Below, one piece after another: positions 23,141-34,700 of a DNA stretch of 64,000 nucleotides. The DNA is taken from contig JAHFED010000020.1 of NCBI GenBank assembly GCA_023248635.1, positions 1 through 64,000 of the forward strand. The letters are read 5' to 3'. How positions within the stretch are numbered: the stretch's first letter is position 1; each line of letters opens with the position of its first letter. The stretch is from Myxococcales bacterium (GTDB lineage Bacteria; Myxococcota; UBA727; VGSZ01). Below the pieces are notes generated by a model. That model had not been told where the DNA came from. It saw nothing but the letters and a program-made list of their open reading frames with translations, and made no database searches. The position numbers were made by a program, and so were the translations under genes.

Positions 23141-24595
23141 GTGATCGGGCGCGCCGAGGCGTTTCTCTGTCACTGCTCGCTTCCGCATCGGCGAGCGGCG
23201 ACGCGAAGCGACCCCTGGATCCTGCGGGCGAGCGTTTTCGCGCTCGCTTTGGTCCTGGGCTGCGGGACTGTTCCCGTGGCCCGTTTCGCTGCGCGGGAGA
23301 GCATCGCTTTCGTCGACATCGACGTCGTCGACGGCAGGGGCGGGCCGGCGCTGCGCCACCAGGATGTCGTCGTCGCCGGCGACCGCATTGTTTCCGTGGG
23401 CCCCACCGGCGGCCTGCTCAACGCCCGGCTGATCGATGGACGCGGCAAGACCCTGCTCCCAGGCTACGTCGATGCTCACGCGCACGTTGGCAACAGCGGG
23501 GTGATGGAATCCTCCGGGGTGTCGGGGCTCTCGACGGATGCCAACCTCCAGCGCTGGTTGCTCGCCGGCGTCACCACCGTCTTTGACATGTCGGGAGCGG
23601 CTCCCGAGCTGAACGAGCTCGCCGAGCGCATCGACGACGGCGACGTTGTTGGTCCGCGCCTGTTTCACACCCATCTGCTGATCACCGGCAAGGGGAGCCA
23701 TCCCATTCCTCTCGCGCGGTCTTTGGCCTCGCTGGGTTTTCTCGCCGAGTACGTGCTGCCCCAGGTTGGCGACGACGCCGACATCGCTCGGGTGCTCGAC
23801 GTCGCTGACGACCAGCTGGTGGACTTCGTCAAGATCGTCATCGATCGCATGCCCGAGGGCACGCCCATTCTCGATCGTTCGTTGATGGCGAGGCTGGTGC
23901 AGCAAGCCCGTCACCGCGGGCATCTGGTGTTCGTTCACGCCGGCGACGTCGACGACGCGGTCGCTGCCGCTCAGGCTGGGGCCACCGCGTTGGCCCATCT
24001 GCCCTGGCGCGGGATCATCACCAGCGCCAAAGCCCAAGAGCTCAAGAGCAGCGGCGTCGTCGTCGTCACCACTGTGGCGATGTGGGAGAGCTTGAGCCGC
24101 GCCTCGACCGGTGCTTTCAGAGCTTCCGCAGAGGACCGCGCGTTCATCCCCGCCGCGATGCTCGCCAGCGTCGAGAAGCCGAGCGTCATCGCCGCCGACG
24201 TCGCCGCCGTCGGCAAGGAATTGCGCGACAACGTCACCAACCGTCAGGCGAGCCTGCAGGCCCTGCTCGGCGCTGGCGTGCCGCTCTTGGTCGGCACTGA
24301 TGCGTCGTTGCCGTCGACGTGGCCGGGCAGCAGCTACTTCGCCGAACAACGCGCGCTCTTGGAGGCCGGCCTGCCGGTGGGCGAGCTCATCGTCGACATG
24401 ACCTCACGCCCCGCTCACCTGATGGCCGGAGCCAACGCCGACTTCGGCGTCGTCGAAGCGGGAAAATGCGCCGACCTCGTCGTCGTCGACGGCGATCCTT
24501 TGGCCGATCCCTCCGCCTTGGGCCGCATTCGGCTGGTGGTGCGCGCGGGCCGCGTCGTCGAAGACCTGCGTCCCAGCGACGGCGGGGTGCACTGA
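23141..24595 (+). CDS. Lipoprotein amidohydrolase (imidazolonepropionase-like)
   Basis: This is a metal-dependent amidohydrolase (TIM-barrel superfamily). The metal motif H-x-H is in GYVDAHAHVGNSG, with further ligand-type residues in VFVHAGDVDDAV, ATALAHLPWRG and LLVGTDASLPS. The terminal beta strands (ADLVVVDGDPLADPSALGRI) close the composite domain. A lipobox (FALALVLGCG) suggests an exported lipoprotein. The start is uncertain: GTG 23141 is the first in-frame choice after the previous gene and gives about 28 pre-signal residues that partly come from a family F-like repeat. Substrate unknown (dipeptides or cyclic amides are usual in this group). Confidence 0.75.
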   Translation: MIGRAEAFLCHCSLPHRRAATRSDPWILRASVFALALVLGCGTVPVARFAARESIAFVDIDVVDGRGGPALRHQDVVVAGDRIVSVGPTGGLLNARLIDGRGKTLLPGYVDAHAHVGNSGVMESSGVSGLSTDANLQRWLLAGVTTVFDMSGAAPELNELAERIDDGDVVGPRLFHTHLLITGKGSHPIPLARSLASLGFLAEYVLPQVGDDADIARVLDVADDQLVDFVKIVIDRMPEGTPILDRSLMARLVQQARHRGHLVFVHAGDVDDAVAAAQAGATALAHLPWRGIITSAKAQELKSSGVVVVTTVAMWESLSRASTGAFRASAEDRAFIPAAMLASVEKPSVIAADVAAVGKELRDNVTNRQASLQALLGAGVPLLVGTDASLPSTWPGSSYFAEQRALLEAGLPVGELIVDMTSRPAHLMAGANADFGVVEAGKCADLVVVDGDPLADPSALGRIRLVVRAGRVVEDLRPSDGGVH

Positions 24596-24600
24596 GAGGT

Positions 24601-25584
24601 CTATTTGCTGGGGTAGGCCACGTCGTCGACGCCCTGCACGCCGTTGCAGATCTCGACTTCGACCGGCAGCAGCGCGATGCACTCGGGGTTGTCGTCGGCG
24701 AGATCGCATTGGAGGCCGATGTCGCATTCGGCGTCGGCGATGCAGTCGTCGCCTTCTTGCTTGAGCTCGGCGCACTCCGGCGGCGCTTCGCCCAGGTCGC
24801 AGAACAGTCCGACGTCGCAGTCGCTGGCGAAGTTGCAGTCGTCGCCCTTGCCGTGGGGAGCCTGGCATTCCTGATCGCCGTCGCTGTCGGTGAAACAGAT
24901 GAGTCCGGGCTCGCAGGTCGTCGGCGAGAGCGTGCGCTCGGGGTCGATGGAGCAGTCGTCGCCGTCGGCGAGGGGTTTGATGCAGATGGTGGGACGGGTG
25001 ATCAGCACCTGGTCCGGATCCTCGGCTTCCTTGGCCCGGTCTTCGTCTTTGTCGAGCACGTTGGCGGGCAGGCAGTCGCTGCCTTTCTCAGCGCACTCGA
25101 AGGCAAAGAAGCAGTCGCCGCCGTCGGGAACCAGGCCGGTTCCGCTGACGCCCTGGCACTCTGCCGGGACCACGATGGGGGCGCCGTCGCCGAGGATGAA
25201 GTCGGCGTCGCAGGCGTTGAGGGCATCGATGCGTGGCTGCGCGCAGGTCTGAAAGGTCGCAGCGTCGAACTTGAAGCGTCCGCCTTGCTCGGCCTGGCTG
25301 ATCGCCAGGGCCAGGTCGTTGAAGAAGCCACCTTCTTCGAGGCGCTCGGTCACGCAGGCTCCTTCGTCGCGAAAGTTGCCGAGGTTGGGAAAGCCAGCGG
25401 CGGCGGCGAGGGCGTGCTCACCAGCGGGGCAGCAGGCAAACCAGAAATGGCACTCCGCGCGGATCTGCGTCTCGACGAACTGGTCGGCGTTGTAGGGGCA
25501 CATCAAGTAGCAGCCGGGGATCAGCGCCAAGACGACGCCGGTGGGCAAGAAACGACGGAGGGAAACGGGCTTCGCAACTTTCAT
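24601..25584 (-). CDS. Cys-rich dickkopf-like lipoprotein
   Basis: This 327-residue protein has an N-terminal signal (FLPTGVVLALIPGCYLMC) and about 30 cysteines. The C-terminal half has repeats of the type C-x5-D-C-x2-G-L-x-C (CNFASDCDVGLFCDLGE, CIADAECDIGLQCDLAD) resembling dickkopf Cys-rich modules. These are abundant in predicted surface proteins of myxobacteria and relatives. ATG 25584 has GGAGAAAC immediately upstream. It is convergent with the amidohydrolase, five bases apart. Role unknown; adhesion or envelope structure is plausible. Confidence 0.65.
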   Translation of the reverse strand: MKVAKPVSLRRFLPTGVVLALIPGCYLMCPYNADQFVETQIRAECHFWFACCPAGEHALAAAAGFPNLGNFRDEGACVTERLEEGGFFNDLALAISQAEQGGRFKFDAATFQTCAQPRIDALNACDADFILGDGAPIVVPAECQGVSGTGLVPDGGDCFFAFECAEKGSDCLPANVLDKDEDRAKEAEDPDQVLITRPTICIKPLADGDDCSIDPERTLSPTTCEPGLICFTDSDGDQECQAPHGKGDDCNFASDCDVGLFCDLGEAPPECAELKQEGDDCIADAECDIGLQCDLADDNPECIALLPVEVEICNGVQGVDDVAYPSK

Positions 25585-25729
25585 GGTTTCTCCACAGCAA
25601 CGGGCTGGGCCACAGCGCCGACGCCACTGCCGTTGCACGCCAAAAAAGCGCCGACAACGACGACGCGGGGTCCGCGGTTGATGCGGGTCACGCTGGCGGA
25701 GCAGTGACCCTGCGCGACGGATCTCCTGA

Positions 25730-28492
<2,763 letters not shown>

Positions 28493-28538
28493 GCCGGCTG
28501 GCTAGCGGGTCCGGGGTCTGGGGCGAAGGGGGCCTGCA

Positions 28539-29339
28539 TCAAGGGCAGAAGGTGACGTCGTCGTCGAGGATCAGGTTCTTGATCACGGTCGACAGTCCGA
28601 GGGGTTTGGTGACGGCGCAGACGTCGGCGACGTCGGCGGGATCGGCGTATTCGATGTGGAACACCGGTTTTCCAGCGGCGAGGAGGTTGTCGGCATAGGC
28701 GTCGCACTCGTCGAAGGCCACGCACTCTTCGTTGACGGCGAAGTCGTATTCGTCGGCGATCTCGTCGAGCTCTTCGAGGAAGTTCTTCAAGCCGATGGCC
28801 AGGCCCCGGTCATGCGCTTCGGCAATGAGCGAGCGATTGAAGACGCGCATCTCGTCGGTCGAGATCTCAAAGCCGGTGTCGTGCGTTGGCAGATCGACGT
28901 TGTCCGGATCGACGCCGTCGCAGCCCTTGGTCACCGCCAGATCCAGACGCTCCTTCATGATGTCGAGGACCACGGGGTCGGCGACGTCGAGGTAGCGTTC
29001 CTCGGCGAAGGCCTCGTCTTCGTAGCCGTTGCCGATCACCCGGGCTGGAAACGCGGCCTCGTCGGGACGCCCGGGCTCGAAGGTGCCCGCGGAGAAGTAG
29101 CAAATGACTTTGATTCCCCGCTCCTGCAGCGTGGCCATGGTCGACGCCGGCACATCGACCAGATCGAGATCCCAAACCCCGACGTCGAGGTCGAGGTCGG
29201 TCGGCGGCTCGACCAGCGTGATCTGCCACGACACCCCGCGGACCAGCCCCTCGGGTGCCTTGTCGCCGTCGTCGATGCCCGGGGGCGCACAGGCGACCGC
29301 GAGGAGCGAAGCGACCACGAGGCTGCTGAAGACCCGCAT
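28539..29339 (-). CDS. GH114 endo-alpha-1,4-polygalactosaminidase-like lipoprotein
   Basis: This 266-residue protein has a lipoprotein-type signal (SLVVASLLAVACAPP) and a TIM-barrel of the GH114/TM1410 group. Characteristic segments are SWQITLVEPPTDLDLDVGVW, the strand KVICYFSAGTFEPGRPD and the acidic motif KGCDGVDPDNVD. A C-terminal NEECVAFDEC follows. Enzymes of this group cleave alpha-1,4-linked galactosamine polymers found in fungal and bacterial matrices. ATG 29339 is chosen; the longer frame to 29480 overlaps the PBP1C 3' end. It could modify the organism's own exopolysaccharide or attack that of others. Confidence 0.85.
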   Translation of the reverse strand: MRVFSSLVVASLLAVACAPPGIDDGDKAPEGLVRGVSWQITLVEPPTDLDLDVGVWDLDLVDVPASTMATLQERGIKVICYFSAGTFEPGRPDEAAFPARVIGNGYEDEAFAEERYLDVADPVVLDIMKERLDLAVTKGCDGVDPDNVDLPTHDTGFEISTDEMRVFNRSLIAEAHDRGLAIGLKNFLEELDEIADEYDFAVNEECVAFDECDAYADNLLAAGKPVFHIEYADPADVADVCAVTKPLGLSTVIKNLILDDDVTFCP

Positions 29340-29386
29340 GGTGACGAAGCTACCGCGTTTGGCCGACCCCATCGCGTCGCGCCGAG

Positions 29387-31798
29387 TTACTGGCGCACCA
29401 AGATCGTGGCCGGCGACGACGTCGACGCCTGACGCAGCAGAGCGGCCTGGATGGTGTGGCGCCCCGGGGTCAGGGTCCAACGGGCTTCGAAGGGGAACGC
29501 GGTCTGGGCCACCGGCGTGCCGTCAACGAGAAAGACCACTTCTTCGTCGGCGCCGCCGTCGACCTCGGCGGCCAAGCGCACGGTCGCATAGGCGGGGGGG
29601 GTATCGGGGTCGAAGGTGTAGCGAACGCCGTTTTTCGGCTCGGTCAAAACGACTTCGACGACGTCGTTTGGGGTATTGCCTCCGCAGAGCCGGCTGGCGT
29701 GCGTGGGAGCCAGCGTCAAGCGTTTTTGGCGGGCCCAGCGTTGGTAGGCCGGCGGCAAAGCGGTGACGGCGCGGCGCTCGACGACATGGGTGGGGCAGCT
29801 GGCAGAGGCGAGGTCGCCGGTGCGGATGTCGACGTCGACGCGGCGGTGCCAGTCGCAGCTCTCGCGGGGTGCGGTGCCGGGCAGGAAATGTTCGGTGCGG
29901 TGCTGGGCGCATTCGGCGCCGGCGAGCTTGCCCGAGAGGGCGCACACCACGCGCTGCTCGCTCCCCGGAGGTGGGGGCAGGGATTGGGGCAGGGGCACAT
30001 GGCGCTTCCACGACGGCGACAGCGCTTCGATCAGCTCGTGGGCAGCGTCGGCGGTGCCGGCCAGGCCGCCGAGGTGGTTCATGCGCCGCCAATCGTGGTT
30101 GCCGACCCAGACGACGACGAGCAGGCGATCGGTGAAAGCCACGGTCCACCCGTCGCGAAAGCCCTGGCTGGTGCCGGTCTTGATGGCGACGGCGATGTCG
30201 AAATCGAGAGCCGAGCCAGAGGGAAAGCTGGGCTGCCGAGCGCTGTCGTCGGCAAGGATGTCGGTCACGAGTGCTGCTGCGTCGGTCGCGAGCAAGCGTT
30301 TCGCGGGGGGAGCCGGGGCGTCGACGTCGGAAAAGCGCAGGGGCTTGGTGACCCCGCCGTTTTGCAGCGCGAGGTAGAGTCGCGCGAGCTCTTCGGGTGT
30401 GGTGTGCAAGTTGCCCAACGCCAAGCCGAGGCCGTAGCGCCCCGGCTCGAAGGAGACATCGGAGACGCCGCCGTCGTCGAGCAGCTCGAGCAGGCGATCG
30501 ACGCCGACATCGCCCAGCACACGCAGGGCGGGGATGTTGCGGGAATTGCCCAGTGCCTCGCGCAGGCTCATGGGTCCCAGGAAGCTCTTGTTGATGTTCT
30601 TGGGCAGGTAGCTCTTGCCGTTTTCGCCGACGACATCCATGGGCACATCGGCCAACGGCGTCGCTGCGGTGTAGGTCTGGTGCGAGGTGGGGCGGGTCTG
30701 GGTGTCGAGGGCGATGCCGTAGAGAAAGGGCTTGAGCGTCGATCCCGGTGAGCGCTTGGCGCGGTTGAAGTCGATGGCGCCGTGGTTCTCCTTGTCGAAG
30801 TAGTCGACGGAGCCCACCCAGGCCCGCACTTCGCCACTGGCCGTGTCGACGACGATGGCGGCGCTGTTGGTGGCCCCCAGCGCTCGAACGGTGTCGAGGT
30901 TGCGCCGCACGATGGCCGTCGTCTTTTCTTGCACCTCGAGATCGAGGGAGCTCTTCACCAGGGTGAGCTGGGGATCGTGGCGGCGCGCCGCTTTGACGTC
31001 GTCGCTCATCAGCATGGCGTAGTGCAGGGCGCTGTCGGGCCGCGGACGTCGATCGACGATGCCGAGGTCGCTGTCGACGGCGACCTGCAGATCGTGATCG
31101 TCGAGGTAGCCGCGCTCGTGCAACGCCGTGAGAATGCGGCGGGCCCGGGCCAGGCCCCGACGTCGTCCGGCTTCGGTGAAGGGGCTCATCTTGGTGGGCT
31201 GCTGGGGAAGTCCCGCCAACCATGCAGCCTGCAACCACGAGAGGTCTTCCACGGGCTTGTCGAAATAGAAGCGGGCGGCGCGCGAGGCACCGTGCACGCG
31301 GGCACCGTAGGGGGCCAGGGTCAGGTAGTGGCGCAATAGGGTGTCGTGGCCATAGCTGTCGGTGAGCCACCACGCTTCTGCTGCTTCCTGAATCTTCGAA
31401 ATGAGACCACGGCTGCGACCGGACTGCATGCGCGCGACCTGCATGGGGATCGTCGATGCCCCTGACACCACCCGCAGACTCGCGAGGTTTTGCTTCATCG
31501 CTCTCGCAAGTGACGGAAGGTGAATACCTCCATGTTCATAGAAGTGTCGATCTTCGGTCTGCAGGGTGGCGGTCACCAGGCGCAGCGGCAGCACATAGGG
31601 CAGGGGCCAGTAGCCAAAGCGGTCGTCGCCGTCGCCGCCTTCGACTTCGGTCAGCGGCACGTTGTGGCGATCGACGACCAGGGTCGAAGGCACGGGCAGA
31701 AGCAGCTCGGTCTGCAAAGACGCGAAGAAGCAGACGCCGACGACGACGGCGACGGCGCCGCTGCCTGCCAGGATCTGGTGATCGCGTGCTTTGCTCAT
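29387..31798 (-). CDS. pbpC: Penicillin-binding protein 1C
   Basis: This bifunctional peptidoglycan synthase of 803 residues has one N-terminal membrane anchor (LAGSGAVAVVVGVCFFASLQ) and a GT51 glycosyltransferase (TLQTEDRHFYEHGGIHLPSL). The transpeptidase has S353 in SPGSTLKPF, S-x-N as NSRNIPA and KTGTSQGFRDGW. The C-terminal 90 residues form the BiPBP_C beta domain of PBP1C. The ATG lies one base after the stop of the alpha-2-macroglobulin gene (TGA G ATG). This pairing is widely conserved (yfhM-pbpC in E. coli) and is thought to couple protease trapping with wall repair after envelope damage. Confidence 0.95.
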   Translation of the reverse strand: MSKARDHQILAGSGAVAVVVGVCFFASLQTELLLPVPSTLVVDRHNVPLTEVEGGDGDDRFGYWPLPYVLPLRLVTATLQTEDRHFYEHGGIHLPSLARAMKQNLASLRVVSGASTIPMQVARMQSGRSRGLISKIQEAAEAWWLTDSYGHDTLLRHYLTLAPYGARVHGASRAARFYFDKPVEDLSWLQAAWLAGLPQQPTKMSPFTEAGRRRGLARARRILTALHERGYLDDHDLQVAVDSDLGIVDRRPRPDSALHYAMLMSDDVKAARRHDPQLTLVKSSLDLEVQEKTTAIVRRNLDTVRALGATNSAAIVVDTASGEVRAWVGSVDYFDKENHGAIDFNRAKRSPGSTLKPFLYGIALDTQTRPTSHQTYTAATPLADVPMDVVGENGKSYLPKNINKSFLGPMSLREALGNSRNIPALRVLGDVGVDRLLELLDDGGVSDVSFEPGRYGLGLALGNLHTTPEELARLYLALQNGGVTKPLRFSDVDAPAPPAKRLLATDAAALVTDILADDSARQPSFPSGSALDFDIAVAIKTGTSQGFRDGWTVAFTDRLLVVVWVGNHDWRRMNHLGGLAGTADAAHELIEALSPSWKRHVPLPQSLPPPPGSEQRVVCALSGKLAGAECAQHRTEHFLPGTAPRESCDWHRRVDVDIRTGDLASASCPTHVVERRAVTALPPAYQRWARQKRLTLAPTHASRLCGGNTPNDVVEVVLTEPKNGVRYTFDPDTPPAYATVRLAAEVDGGADEEVVFLVDGTPVAQTAFPFEARWTLTPGRHTIQAALLRQASTSSPATILVRQ

Positions 31799-31799
31799 C

Positions 31800-34700
31800 T
31801 CACTCAGCGGTCCCGCGCTCGACGACGAGGCGCATGCCGTCGGAGCTGCCCATGATGGCTTCGTCGTACATGAGCTCGGCGTGGGCGCCGGGGTGCACGA
31901 AGCTGCCCGGCGTCAGCGCCTTGAGGCGGAAGTGGAAGCTGTAGGTGCCCGGGCTCAAGGACGAGAAGTAGTAGCGGACCTCGTGATCGAGACGGGCCAC
32001 ATAGAGCGGCGTCGTCGAATCGGCTTCGGCGGTCTTTGCCTCCGACGACGACGTTTGCAGCTCGGGGTTGAGGGGTTCGAAGCCGGCGGCGAAGGGCACC
32101 GTGAAGGCGACGTTGGCCCGCGCAGTGTCGGTGGTGAAACGCGCATGCACTTCGACGACGTCGCCGACCTTGACTTGGCGCTCTTCGGCGCGTTTGTCGT
32201 CGAGGCGCTTGGGAGTGCCAGCACCGCCCGCTTCGTAGAGGGTCATGCTGCGCTCGACGAGGAAACCTGCTTTGACGCCGGCCTGTCGGTCGCCGGGGAG
32301 CTCGGGCAGGTAGCGGTAGCGCACGCGGGCCCGCACGGGTTGGCCGGTGGCCTGCGCCGTGGGAATGCTCTCCGACGTCGACGAGAAGCGGGCGACCTTG
32401 GCAGCACCATCGAGGGTGAAGCTCTTGTCGGCGATGGTCAGCTTGCTCTCTTGCTTTGCGGGCTCGGCCACCTCGAGGAAGGCGATGATGGCGGCGACGG
32501 CGGTGCGGTTGTCCCACGTCGAGCCGAAGCCGCGTCGGCCCTGGGCGCGCTGCAACAGACCTTGCAGCAGCGGCATCAGATCGGGGTTTTTGGGATCGAG
32601 CATGACCAGCGCGTGAAAGACGGTGGCGATGGCCGACGTCGACGAACCGAGCACCTGGCCGCCCCAGTCGCGGCGGGGATCGTTGAGGCCGACGAAGACG
32701 CGTTTGCCTTCGACGAGGTTGAAGGTCACCGAGGACCACAGGTCGCTCTTGAGTCCTTCGAGGTCGGTGCCGAAGGTCTTGCTCTTGCCCAACATGGCCA
32801 AGGCGAGCTCGGCCCGGCTGCTGGCGTCGAGGTTCTTCTTGGTGCGCACCAGGTCGACCAGATAGTGCTCGTCGACGTCGCCGACGCGCACCAATGCTCT
32901 CAAGCTCGCGGCCTGCAGGTTGCTGCGCCAGCTGTTGTAGCTGCCCGACCAGACGTAGTCGGAGCGCAGCGATTGCTTCAAGGCTTCGACTGCCCGGGCC
33001 CGCATGGCGGGGTCGACGGTGATCTTGCTTTCCGCTGCCAGCGCGATGAACTCGAGAGCCACCGCGGTGAGCTGCACGTCGCCAGCAGTGCCAGGCCAGT
33101 AGCCGAACAGGCCGTTTTGGTCTTGGTGCAGGGGCATCTCGCTCAACAATCTTTCGACGTGTTGTTTGATGCCTTCGGAATAGATGAATCCACCCAAGCG
33201 GGCTGAGATCTTGGCGAGGGCGAGCTGGGGCGCCAGCTGCGACATCTTCTGCTCGAGGCAGCCGTGGGGATATTCGTCGAGGTACTCGAGGGCACCAAAA
33301 GTCTCGAGGAGACCGGGGATGTGCGTGACCACCACCCACTGGCTCATGGTGCCGGGGCGGGCCTTCTCCTTCGGACCCGTCAGCGCCTTCTGGATGCCAG
33401 TGATATCGTCGTAGAACGTCGCATTTCGATAGTCAGTATCAGGATACACTGGAATCTTCACTTCGAAGGCATCGCCGACGCCGTCGGATTTGCGGAACAC
33501 CTCCATCTTCACCGTGAGCTGCTTCTCGGTGGCCGTGGCTTTGACCTCGACGGGGAAGGTCACGCTCTCGGCCTTGTTCTCTTGCAGCGTGATGTCCTTG
33601 CTGCGTTTGCGTTCGACGACGGGCCCCAGGAACTCGACTTTGACGATGCCAGCGCCGCCTTTGCCTTCGACGAGCCTGGCCACGCCGCCTACCTCTGCGC
33701 GATCGCCCTGGCGCACAAAGCGCGGGAGCTGGGGCTGCACCAGCACCGGCAAGCGCACCTTGATCTTGCTCTCAGCCTTGCCAAAGCGCTCCGCCCCGCT
33801 GACGGCGACGGCCCGCACCGCGAAGTTGGTGAGGTCATCGGACAAGGGCACTTTGACGACGAGCTTGCCGCTGGCCGGCACCTGCAGCGTCGCCTCGTAA
33901 AAGGGCACGGTCTGGAAGTTCTTGCGCACCCGACGCTTGGCCATGCCTTCGGCGGCTTCTTCGTCTTCGCCACCGCCAGCGCCCGGCGCTTCTTCTTCGA
34001 TGATGCGGCCCACGGTGCTGTTGCGCGTGTCCCAGACCGTGGCGTCGCGTTGGTTTCGCACGATCAAGCTCAGCAAGGGATCGAGGGGACCTTCCTTGGC
34101 CAGCGCGAGCACGGCTTCGTCGACGAGCCAGAGGGTGACTTCGCCGGCGAGGGGCGCACCTTTGTCGTCTTTGAGGAAGACACTGAGGTCGATGATGGCG
34201 CCGGGCCGGGCCTGCTCGGGATGGGTGAGGGTGACGTCGACGATGTTCTTCTGCGGCACGATCTCGAGGTCGATGGACGATCCCATTGACTGCGGCCGAT
34301 AGGGTCCGTCATCGGCCCTGCCGCTGGCCGAGCTGGGATCGCCCAAGCGTCCGCGCATCAACACCACGTGCACCGGCAAGTTGGGCGTCATCGATCGATC
34401 CACCGGGATGCTGATGGTGGCCTGGCCGCCGTCGACGTCGACGACCCGGTATTCGTTTTTGCCAGGCTGCTCGACGATCACCAGCGCCTTGGCCTTGGTG
34501 AAGGGACTCTTGACCACGATGTTGGCGGTGTCGCCGGGGTTGTACTTGGGCTGGTCGGGCACGAGCTCGAAGACGCCGGCCTGTCCCTTTTGCCAGGCGA
34601 TGGGCTCCTTGCCGCCGATGTAGAGGTCGGCGGAGAGAGCCTGCACGCGTCCGAGCTTGTCCTTGGCGCTGATTTCGACGACGTAGACGCCAGCGCCATC

